Positions 1-5,260 of a DNA stretch of 11,925 nt are shown one piece after another; position 1 is the stretch's first letter, and the number at the start of each line of letters is the position of its first letter. The notes below the pieces were generated by a model. The model had not been told where the DNA came from. It was given only the letters and a program-made list of their open reading frames with translations, and made no database searches. The position numbers and the translations under genes are program-made. This DNA is from Acidobacteriota bacterium (GTDB taxonomy: Bacteria; Acidobacteriota; Terriglobia; Terriglobales; Acidobacteriaceae), in assembly GCA_021781255.1 (NCBI GenBank), contig JAJXXG010000336.1, forward strand, positions 1 through 11,925. The letters are read 5' to 3'.

Positions 1-777
1 GGTGTCCTGGCCGATGAGGGTGATTTCCTGCACGCCGCGCGCGACGAGCTGTTGCGCCTCTGCGACGACGGACTCGAAGCGACGGGAGCGGAACTTTCCG
101 CGCAGGTTGGGAATGACGCAGAAAGTGCAGGGATGATCGCAGCCCTCGGCAATCTTGATGTAGGCCGACGCGCGGGGCGTCGCGAGGAGGCGCGGCGTGG
201 TTTCGTCGTAGAGATAGGTGGGCAGCATGTGCGCTGCGCCCTGCCACTCGTCGCGGCTGAACCGGCCCTGCTGCTCGCGGAGTTGCCCTTCGGGCCTTGA
301 GGCTTTGGACTCGGGTTGGTGTGTGCCGGAAAGTGATTCCTGGCCGGGCTTGGCTGCGATGTCGCCTTTGAGGATGTTGAACGGCGACGACATTGCGGTG
401 GGCTGCGCGATGCCGGCAGCTTCGAGGATCGACTCCAGTTCGCCGGTGCCGACTACGGCGTCGACTTCAGGGATATTTTTCTTGATTTCATCCCTGTATC
501 GCTCAACCAGACATCCCGCGACGATAAGTTTGGTGGCGCGGCCGTCGGTTTTGTGGCGGGCCATTTCGAGGATGGTGTTGACGGACTCCTGCTTGGCTGT
601 GTCGATAAAGCTGCACGTGTTGACGACGAGGATTTCGGCGTCTTCGGGGCGGGCGGTCAGGCGCGCACCGGCGCGGTCCAGCAGGCCCATCATCACCTCG
701 GAATCGACGAGGTTTTTGGGGCAGCCCAACGAAATAAAGCCCACAGTAGGAGCCGTGGGAGGGGAAATTTTGCTCAC
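1..777 (-). CDS. rimO: Ribosomal protein S12 methylthiotransferase RimO (5' part; 3' end outside window)
   Basis: RimO is a radical-SAM enzyme that adds a methylthio group to a conserved aspartate of ribosomal protein S12. The window holds the first 259 codons (family about 440), reading off the left edge. The N-terminal MTTase domain opens with GFISLGCPKNLVDSE, the RimO-type form of this motif, and has the three iron-sulfur cysteines C19, C55 (VVNTCSF) and C89 (VAGCL). The radical-SAM triad CDHPCTFC gives C213, C217 and C220. The start is GTG at 777: an in-frame stop lies upstream and the next Met (residue 29) is inside the conserved domain. Between the two domains (about residues 126-186) is a hydrophilic linker about 55 residues longer than I recall for E. 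coli RimO. MiaB is the related alternative, but the opening motif favours RimO. A TACAAT box sits 6 nt before the GTG. Confidence 0.95.
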   Translation of the reverse strand, partial: MSKISPPTAPTVGFISLGCPKNLVDSEVMMGLLDRAGARLTARPEDAEILVVNTCSFIDTAKQESVNTILEMARHKTDGRATKLIVAGCLVERYRDEIKKNIPEVDAVVGTGELESILEAAGIAQPTAMSSPFNILKGDIAAKPGQESLSGTHQPESKASRPEGQLREQQGRFSRDEWQGAAHMLPTYLYDETTPRLLATPRASAYIKIAEGCDHPCTFCVIPNLRGKFRSRRFESVVAEAQQLVARGVQEITLIGQDT

Positions 778-1249
778 TTCCTTATTGTACCGGGAAGTGG
801 AAATGGCCGTGCGAAGCCGGAGACTCCCTCACGGGCTGAAGTCCCATCGATTTTGTGGTGTGGATGATGTACGCGCCGTTCAGAAGGAATGGGCTTGTTT
901 CGCTTTTCGCTAGTGGTGTCCGCCACACAGATGGTCGATTATGCTTTGTGAAAGGGCCCGACTTTACAGCTTGCGGAACAACTCGTCGCCGGCAAGGCCT
1001 TGTGTTAGTCGTCCACCGGCCTATCCGACCCACGGGGGATGAAACAGGGTTCGTCTCTGGACTACATTAGTCATGCGACGTCGGCACCGAGGTCGGCCGT
1101 TCCCTGGTGCGTGCGAACCCGAGTGTCAGTCGGACCCGGAGCCCTTGAGCACCCCGGATTTTCGCCACGGGCGCTTCATTCGCCCCGGAACACGCTTTTT
1201 AGATTCTTTTGGATAGGGGTTCCACGCCGGCGGCGCAGAAGGAGGAGTC
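778..1249. other. Non-coding stretch between rimO and the IS110 transposase; expected place of an IS110 bridge RNA
   Basis: No convincing gene is seen on either strand in these 472 bases; the short open frames lack recognisable domains and ribosome sites. The left end holds the rimO promoter. The right part (roughly 950-1249) is where many IS110-group elements keep their left-end non-coding segment, which encodes the guide (bridge) RNA. It contains hairpin-forming pieces, for example GGGCG/CGCCC around a 7-nt loop at 1169-1185 and the palindrome CGACGTCG at 1077-1084. I could not fix the left end of the element or assign donor and target loops, so a bridge RNA here is a hypothesis. Confidence 0.4.
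784..789 (-). promoter_or_regulatory. Candidate -10 box of rimO, very close to the start codon
   Basis: TACAAT on the minus strand is followed by AAGGAA and then the GTG start of rimO. A -10 box this close would start transcription at or within a base or two of the GTG, which would give a leaderless mRNA. The AAGGA could instead be a Shine-Dalgarno, but it would then be unusually close (1-2 nt). I see no convincing -35 hexamer. The same hexamer precedes the three tRNA genes in this window. Confidence 0.5.
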
Positions 1250-2362
1250 ATGGAAGTTCTTCACGCTCACTGCGCCGGCCTGGATGTTCACAAGGACTCC
1301 GTTGTTGCCTGCGCTCGTAATATGGTGGATGGCAAGATAACAACTGCGGTCAAGACCTTCAAGACCACCACCCAGGAACTGATGGCCTTGTCGGGCTGGC
1401 TTTCCAGCGAAGGCGCGACGCACATTGCCATGGAAGCGACCGGCGTCTACTGGAAGCCTGTCTGGCATATTTTGTCGGATGGCGAGTTTGAGTTGGTCCT
1501 GGCCAACGCGGCCCATGTGAAGAACGTGCCCGGCCGCAAGACCGATGTCAACGATGCCGCCTGGCTGGCCGATCTGATGGCGCATGGGATGATCAAGGCT
1601 AGTTTCGTGCCCGACGAGCCTACCCAGCAGATGCGCGATCTGCTGCGCACCCGCAAACAGATCGTGCGCGAACGCAGCAGCCACATCCAGCGCATCCAGA
1701 AGACGCTGGAGGATGCCAACCTCAAGCTGGATTCGGCGGTATCCGACATCCTGGGCCTCAGCGGACGCCGCATCATCGAGGCCCTGGTCGCCGGCCAGAA
1801 CGTTCCCCAAGCCTTGGCGACGCTGGCTCATCGCAGCATCAAAGCCACCACCAGCGAACTGGAAGCCTCACTGCACGGCCGGGTAACCAGGCATCACCGC
1901 TTCCTGCTCAAGCTGCATCTGGACCAGATCGACGCCTTCGACGCGACCATCGCCGCGATCGACAAGGAGGTGGGCGATAACGTCGAGCCCTTTCGCGCGG
2001 CCATCGAAATGCTCAGCGCCATCCCCGGCGTCGGCGAACTCTCCGCTACAGTGATCGTTTCTGAAATCGGCATCGACATGAGCCGCTTTGAGACTGCTGG
2101 ATACCTGAGCCGAACAAAAGGCGTGTATCTGCAATCCCAATACCTGCACCTGCGCTCTCGCCGCGGAGCCAAGAAAGCCGTCTGCGCGGTCGCCGCCTCC
2201 ATCCTCACCGCCGCCTACCACATGCTCAAATACGGAACCCTCTATCAGGATCTCGGCGCAAGTTACTTCGACAACCGCGCCAAACACAAACAAGCGCTAT
2301 GCCTCATCAGCCGACTGAAAAACCTCGGATTCGAAGTTCAGATCAACCCAATGGCAGCATAA
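1250..2362 (+). CDS. IS110-family transposase, apparently with an in-frame deletion of the catalytic-serine segment
   Basis: IS110 transposases are recombinases with an N-terminal RuvC-like DEDD domain and a C-terminal Tnp_20 domain that contributes a catalytic serine. The DEDD residues are visible: D12 (GLDVHK), E62 (MEATG), D99 and D102 (KTDVND). A helical middle (about 125-245) leads to the Tnp_20 helix-hairpin-helix motif AIPGVGELSATVIVSEIG (257-274). The usual segment after MSRFxTAGxL, with a WAGLCP..ESAGKR-type stretch carrying the serine, is then absent: residues 284-290 run GYLSRTK straight into the C-terminal YLQSQYLHLRSRRGAKKA block. About 40 residues seem missing, which fits 370 aa against roughly 400-410 for close relatives as I recall them. 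No frameshift or stop is present. A strong Shine-Dalgarno (GGAGG, 1241-1245) precedes the ATG. The family call is firm; the deletion rests on recalled relatives. Confidence 0.93.
   Translation: MEVLHAHCAGLDVHKDSVVACARNMVDGKITTAVKTFKTTTQELMALSGWLSSEGATHIAMEATGVYWKPVWHILSDGEFELVLANAAHVKNVPGRKTDVNDAAWLADLMAHGMIKASFVPDEPTQQMRDLLRTRKQIVRERSSHIQRIQKTLEDANLKLDSAVSDILGLSGRRIIEALVAGQNVPQALATLAHRSIKATTSELEASLHGRVTRHHRFLLKLHLDQIDAFDATIAAIDKEVGDNVEPFRAAIEMLSAIPGVGELSATVIVSEIGIDMSRFETAGYLSRTKGVYLQSQYLHLRSRRGAKKAVCAVAASILTAAYHMLKYGTLYQDLGASYFDNRAKHKQALCLISRLKNLGFEVQINPMAA
1250..2362 (+). mobile_element. IS110-family insertion sequence (minimal extent = transposase gene; ends unresolved)
   Basis: A single-gene insertion sequence is inferred from the transposase. 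IS110 elements normally lack terminal inverted repeats and make no clear target duplication, so the ends cannot be read from symmetry. The full element probably reaches 200-300 bases upstream and a few tens of bases downstream of the gene. It lies between rimO and tRNA-Pro and interrupts no recognisable gene. If the catalytic serine really is missing, this copy should not move by itself. Confidence 0.75.
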
Positions 2363-2670
2363 GCGGAGTGTAGTTTCTTTTTAGAATGGGTCTGGGGTCG
2401 CAGGCATTGCTTCGCGGTCGAACGGACCTTGGGTAAAGCACGTTCAAGACGGATAATGTGATCGAAAGCTTCTCTGGGCGAGTGGCCCAACCTTCCTCTT
2501 CATGAATCCTCGATGGCTCACAAATGGGGTGCCCGTCCTTGACGCGCAGTTTGCGTCAGGGGTGGGAGTCGCGCCAAGGGCTGGGCGAGGACCACTCTTT
2601 CGAGAGAGTTCACGGATGCCGGAAGGTCCGGCGCGGTTGGAAATCTAATCTACACTCTTGAATCTTGAAC
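2363..2670. other. Non-coding stretch between the IS110 transposase and tRNA-Pro
   Basis: No gene is supported here. The first few tens of bases presumably include the right end of the IS110 element. The remainder holds a strong hairpin (2532-2566), a short perfect hairpin GCCGGA-AGG-TCCGGC (2618-2632) and a weak ACTCT/AGAGT stem near 2594-2609. None of these is followed by a T-tract on either strand, so I do not call an intrinsic terminator. Confidence 0.6.
2532..2566. repeat. Strong imperfect hairpin, candidate dispersed intergenic repeat
   Basis: The outer arms CCC (2532-2534) and GGG (2564-2566) enclose a symmetric GT/GT internal loop, then a 9-bp stem CCTTGACGC (2537-2545) with GCGTCAGGG (2553-2561, one G-T pair) around the 7-nt loop GCAGTTT. 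It lies in non-coding DNA and codes for nothing recognisable. From memory, similar GTCC...GC-loop-GC...GGGTGGG hairpins occur repeatedly between genes in Acidobacteriaceae genomes, so a REP-like element is likely. Only one copy is present in this window. Confidence 0.5.
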
Positions 2671-2747
2671 TGGTCGGGGCGGAGGGATTCGAACCCCCGA
2701 CCCTCTGCTCCCAAAGCAGATGCGCTACCAGGCTGCGCTACGCCCCG
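2671..2747 (-). tRNA. tRNA-Pro (anticodon TGG)
   Basis: A complete cloverleaf is read on the minus strand. The acceptor stem is CGGGGCG/CGCCCCG, the D arm GCGC...GCGC, and the anticodon stem TCTGC/GCAGA carries the loop TTTGGGA with anticodon TGG (plus-strand bases 2711-2713). The T arm is GGGGG-TTCGAAT-CCCTC. The discriminator is A, and the 3' CCA (plus 2671-2673) is encoded in the gene. Its promoter lies just upstream at 2761-2788. Confidence 0.97.
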
Positions 2748-2760
2748 ACGTTCTGTTTCG

Positions 2761-2788
2761 ATTGTATCGCGGATCGGATTTGCATCAA
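2761..2788 (-). promoter_or_regulatory. Sigma-70-type promoter of tRNA-Pro
   Basis: On the minus strand a -35-like TTGATG (plus 2783-2788) and a -10 TACAAT (plus 2761-2766) are separated by 16 bases. The expected start falls a few bases before the mature 5' end of the tRNA (2747). The promoter fits between the tRNA and the stop codon of the DUF4112-type gene (2802), so the tRNA has its own promoter although both genes share a strand. Confidence 0.65.
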
Positions 2789-2801
2789 GGCGTGCGATGG
2801 C

Positions 2802-3341
2802 TCAATGGCCGGCGAGCCAGATGAGCAGCCACACGGCAAGCACGATGGGGATGGCGAAGACCAGCGCCAGCGCAGTGATCAGCATCCACAGGAACGCCCA
2901 GTCGCGCCATGTATGTCGTCGGGGCTCGCCCAGGTGACGTTGCAGCAGGTTGTAGTTGCGGCGGTTCGGCTTCCAGGCAATATCGAACGCATCACCCAGC
3001 ACAGGCACGGTTCCGACAAGCACGCCGATGCCGAGGTTGATGGCCATGCGCACCAGGGTCACATAGGGCACGCCGCGCATCCATGCGGCCAGCGGAATCA
3101 CCAGCGACAGCAGCCCCGCCAGCACGTCGCCCAGGCCGGGCACAAGCCCGATGATGCCGTCGATGCCAAAGCGGATCTGCGTGCCGGGAATCCTGAACGC
3201 TTCGTCCAGGAGCACTTCCAGCTTGCGGAGCGTCTCGTTGCGGAAGAGCCACGCACCGCGCGCCCAGCGTCCGGGCGCCGGGCTCATGTCCGGCCTTTGC
3301 TGAGCCGCGGAAGGTGTCGCATTGGAAGGCAGTCGGGCCAT
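2802..3341 (-). CDS. DUF4112-family membrane protein
   Basis: The protein resembles the DUF4112 family, small membrane proteins of unknown function. From the start chosen here it has 179 residues. A cytosolic-looking N-terminal helix ([20 protein letters not shown]) is followed by two similar hydrophobic units, each with a G-L/T-VP-x-LGD motif (IGLVPGLGD at about 64-72 and [11 protein letters not shown] at about 110-120). A final hydrophobic segment (about 151-176, rich in L, I, V, W) ends near the C-terminus. The frame is open up to an ATG at 3404, but that codon abuts tRNA-His and lies downstream of that gene's -10 region. I prefer the ATG at 3341, preceded by GGAG about 11 nt upstream; an ATG at 3287 (with AAGG 6 nt upstream) is also possible. 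The gene shares its strand with tRNA-Pro. I assign no function. Confidence 0.82.
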   Translation of the reverse strand: MARLPSNATPSAAQQRPDMSPAPGRWARGAWLFRNETLRKLEVLLDEAFRIPGTQIRFGIDGIIGLVPGLGDVLAGLLSLVIPLAAWMRGVPYVTLVRMAINLGIGVLVGTVPVLGDAFDIAWKPNRRNYNLLQRHLGEPRRHTWRDWAFLWMLITALALVFAIPIVLAVWLLIWLAGH

Positions 3342-3385
3342 GGGCGGTTTCGCTCCGGCGGGTTTCGAGCGTCTGTCTTCGATGC

Positions 3386-3391
3386 TACAAT
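3386..3391 (+). promoter_or_regulatory. -10 box of tRNA-His
   Basis: TACAAT lies 13 bases before the tRNA-His 5' end, placing the transcription start near 3398. A poor -35 (TTTCGA or TTCGAG, around 3363-3369) is at the right distance. The box lies between the divergent DUF4112-type gene and the tRNA and argues against the most upstream start codon of that gene. Confidence 0.6.
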
Positions 3392-3404
3392 CTAAGGGAT
3401 ACAT

Positions 3405-3480
3405 GGCGGCTATAGTTCAGCGGCAGAACGCCTGACTGTGGCTCAGGATGTCGTGGGTTCGATCCCCACTAGCCGCCCCA
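3405..3480 (+). tRNA. tRNA-His (anticodon GTG)
   Basis: The acceptor stem GCGGCTA (3406-3412) pairs with TAGCCGC (3470-3476). The base before it, G3405, pairs with discriminator C3477, the extra G(-1):C73 pair that identifies histidine tRNA. The D arm is GTTC...GAAC. The anticodon stem CCTGA/TCAGG holds the loop CTGTGGC with anticodon GTG (3438-3440). The T arm is GTGGG-TTCGATC-CCCAC, and CCA (3478-3480) is encoded. The YheT-like gene starts 48 bases downstream with no terminator seen between, so some read-through is possible. Confidence 0.97.
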
Positions 3481-3528
3481 ACTTGCACGGACTGAAACAA
3501 GATCAACCTCCCCAGTTGCCGAGTCTCC

Positions 3529-4587
3529 GTGACCCCAGAAATTCATGAAAATACAGCGGTTGGATCTGCCCAAACGGCGACGCCGGGCTGGTTTGCCGCC
3601 TTTGAACCGCGGCGCGGACTGGGCAACGGTCATGCACAAACCATTGTAGGCAATTTCCTTCCGCGTTCCGCCTTTCTGACGCCCTCCACGGCGGAGACAG
3701 TCGTGGTGGACCCGGCGGACGGCAGCCGTGTGATGTGCCACTGCAGCTGGCAGCCTGAAGCGGAGCGCGCCGCGCGGCTCACGGTGGTGCTGGTGCATGG
3801 GCTGGAGGGTTCGTCGGACTCGCGGTACATCCGTGGCATTGCCGCGCGCGCCTGGGCGGCGGGTTGCAACGTGGTGCGCATGAACATGCGCAACTGTGGC
3901 GGCACAGACCACCTGACGCCGACGCTTTACAACTCCTCGCTCTCGGGGGACGTGGGCGCGGTGGTGGCGCACTTTGCCGCGCACCACGGGCTTCAGCGCG
4001 TGGCGCTGGTGGGTTACTCGATGGGCGGCAACCTGGTGCTGAAGCTGGCCGGGGAGTGGGGCAGGCGGGCTCCGCTGTGCGTGGTGGCCGCGGTGTGCCC
4101 GGCCATCGACCTGGCCGCCGGCTCCGATGCGTTGCACCTGCCGGTGAACCGCCTCTATGAGTGGCATTTTCTGCGTGGGCTCATGCGGCGCTTTCGCCGC
4201 AAGGCGGAGCTGTTTCCTGCCGTCTACCATGACGCGCGCGCCATTGGCCCGGTGCGCTCCCTGCGCGAGTTTGACGACAAGATTGTCGCCCGCTACTGTG
4301 GCTATCGCGATGCCGACGACTACTATTACCGTGCCGCAGCCGCTCGTGTTGTGAACCGTATCGCCGTGCCCACGTTCATCCTGCGCGCTCTCGACGATCC
4401 CTTCATCCGCTTTACGCCGGAGACGCGCGAGACGCTTGTCGCCAACCCGCACATCGCGCTGGTTGAAACAGGCCAGGGAGGCCATTGTGCTTATCTCGCC
4501 AACGCTCCCGGCGACGAGATTCACTGGGCCGAGGCAACCGTGATGCGCTACCTGCTGCAAGTGGCTGGACCGAACAATGGAAGCTGA
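3529..4587 (+). CDS. YheT-family alpha/beta hydrolase
   Basis: This 352-residue protein fits the YheT/EMB8-like (UPF0017) alpha/beta hydrolases, putative carboxylesterases of about 340 residues. The family N-terminal motif GLGNGHAQTIVGNFLPR is at 30-46, and the oxyanion-side motif LVHGLEGSSDSRYIRG at 88-103. NMRNCGGTDHLTPTLYNSS (119-137) is a family signature. The nucleophile elbow GYSMGGN places the catalytic serine at 164; the acid is probably D290 (ALDDPF) and the histidine H319 (GQGGHCAYL). No signal peptide is seen, so it is probably cytosolic. The start is GTG: the only in-frame option between an upstream TGA (3493) and the conserved region; it has no clear Shine-Dalgarno. Its last 11 bases overlap the next gene, which suggests co-translation. 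The natural substrate is unknown. Confidence 0.92.
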   Translation: MTPEIHENTAVGSAQTATPGWFAAFEPRRGLGNGHAQTIVGNFLPRSAFLTPSTAETVVVDPADGSRVMCHCSWQPEAERAARLTVVLVHGLEGSSDSRYIRGIAARAWAAGCNVVRMNMRNCGGTDHLTPTLYNSSLSGDVGAVVAHFAAHHGLQRVALVGYSMGGNLVLKLAGEWGRRAPLCVVAAVCPAIDLAAGSDALHLPVNRLYEWHFLRGLMRRFRRKAELFPAVYHDARAIGPVRSLREFDDKIVARYCGYRDADDYYYRAAAARVVNRIAVPTFILRALDDPFIRFTPETRETLVANPHIALVETGQGGHCAYLANAPGDEIHWAEATVMRYLLQVAGPNNGS

Positions 4588-5158
4588 CTGGGAGGTCGAG
4601 GTAGGCTCGGGAGCGCCTGTTATCGATGCGCTTTGGCTGGGCTTCGTGGATTTGCGTCTGACGCCGGAACGCGCGAGTCAGTTGCCTGAGGTTGCAGTGT
4701 TGCCGGCGCTCGCCCATGCTCTGGTTGCGCTCAACGCGCCTGCCAGCCCCGTGTTCACGGTAAAATGCGATCTCTGGCCGGTCGATGCATTCGATGCCGA
4801 TGAACTGGACGCGCCGCGTGATGAACGACTGCAGGCCATTGCCTGCTACATTGACCTGCTGCCCGGCGCGGGCCTGCAATGGCGCGAGCCGGATGAAGCC
4901 GCCAATTGGTGCAAAGGCATCTGCACTCGCATCCGGGCGATTCCGCTGCGCTGCTGTCGCGTGGATCTTGTGCTTCGCAGCGCGATTCCTGGCCCGGAGA
5001 GGCTGGACGATCTGCTCTATGGCGTGACGGCGTACCTCACCGCGGCGGGAGCAGATGCTGCCGCTGCCTCCAGCGTGCTCTCCGCCGCGCTGGCTGCCTT
5101 TGCGGAGACGGTTTGCCCCGTCGCTCCTCCCGATTCATGGGGATCAAAGCTACAATGA
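4577..5158 (+). CDS. Conserved-looking protein of unknown function, translationally linked to the YheT-like hydrolase
   Basis: I do not recognise this 193-residue protein. Its ATG lies inside the end of the hydrolase gene (11-base overlap, +1 frame), typical of co-translated partners. It has no signal peptide or clear membrane segment. The first half is mixed alpha/beta in appearance. A central stretch has cysteines at about 113, 117, 127 and 128 (NWCKGICTR...LRCCRVD), plus one near 90. The C-terminal part is an alanine-rich helix (about 147-177). The cysteine spacing matches no metal site I know. The frame is preferred because it fits the overlap, continues for 580 bases on the coding strand of the neighbourhood, and ends exactly where the tRNA-Arg promoter starts. 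It could be an acidobacterial lineage-specific protein; no function is inferred. Confidence 0.75.
   Translation: MEADWEVEVGSGAPVIDALWLGFVDLRLTPERASQLPEVAVLPALAHALVALNAPASPVFTVKCDLWPVDAFDADELDAPRDERLQAIACYIDLLPGAGLQWREPDEAANWCKGICTRIRAIPLRCCRVDLVLRSAIPGPERLDDLLYGVTAYLTAAGADAAAASSVLSAALAAFAETVCPVAPPDSWGSKLQ
5151..5156 (+). promoter_or_regulatory. -10 box of tRNA-Arg, overlapping the stop codon of the upstream gene
   Basis: TACAAT ends on the first base of the TGA stop (5156-5158) of the preceding gene and lies 9 bases before the mature tRNA 5' end. Transcription would start near 5163. No good -35 hexamer is seen at 16-18 bases. Sharing bases between the end of a gene and a tRNA promoter shows how compact this stretch is. 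Confidence 0.6.
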
Positions 5159-5165
5159 AAAATGT

Positions 5166-5242
5166 GGGCGAGTAGCTCAATTGGATAGAGCACCGGCCTT
5201 CTAAGCCGGGGGTTGTGGGTTCAATCCCCGCCTCGCCCACCA
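5166..5242 (+). tRNA. tRNA-Arg (anticodon TCT)
   Basis: The acceptor stem GGGCGAG pairs with CTCGCCC, followed by discriminator A and an encoded CCA (5240-5242). The D arm is GCTC...GAGC. The anticodon stem CCGGC/GCCGG holds the loop CTTCTAA with anticodon TCT (5200-5202). The T arm is GTGGG-TTCAATC-CCCGC with one G-T pair. It converges on citrate synthase with only 18 bases between them and no visible intrinsic terminator. Confidence 0.97.
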
Positions 5243-5260
5243 TCTTGCAAACCCTCGCCC

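Noticed and set aside
1199..1831. Minus-strand open frame of 210 codons opposite the IS110 transposase
   Set aside because: It is antisense to the transposase DEDD domain and shows no motif of its own.
2618..2632. Intrinsic terminator for tRNA-Pro or the IS element
   Set aside because: GCCGGA-AGG-TCCGGC is a neat hairpin but has no T-tract on either side, so it is recorded only as a hairpin.
2671..2747. tRNA-Pro as an integration site for the upstream element
   Set aside because: IS110 elements do not use tRNA genes as a rule, the tRNA is complete, and no copy of its 3' end is seen elsewhere in the window.
2658..3395. Plus-strand open frame of 245 codons
   Set aside because: It reads through the tRNA-Pro gene and then antisense to the DUF4112-type gene; its opening residues are translated tRNA.
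3469..4560. Minus-strand open frame of 363 codons opposite the YheT-like hydrolase
   Set aside because: It runs antisense to a gene with an intact catalytic triad, and its own product is rich in H, R and A without domain structure.
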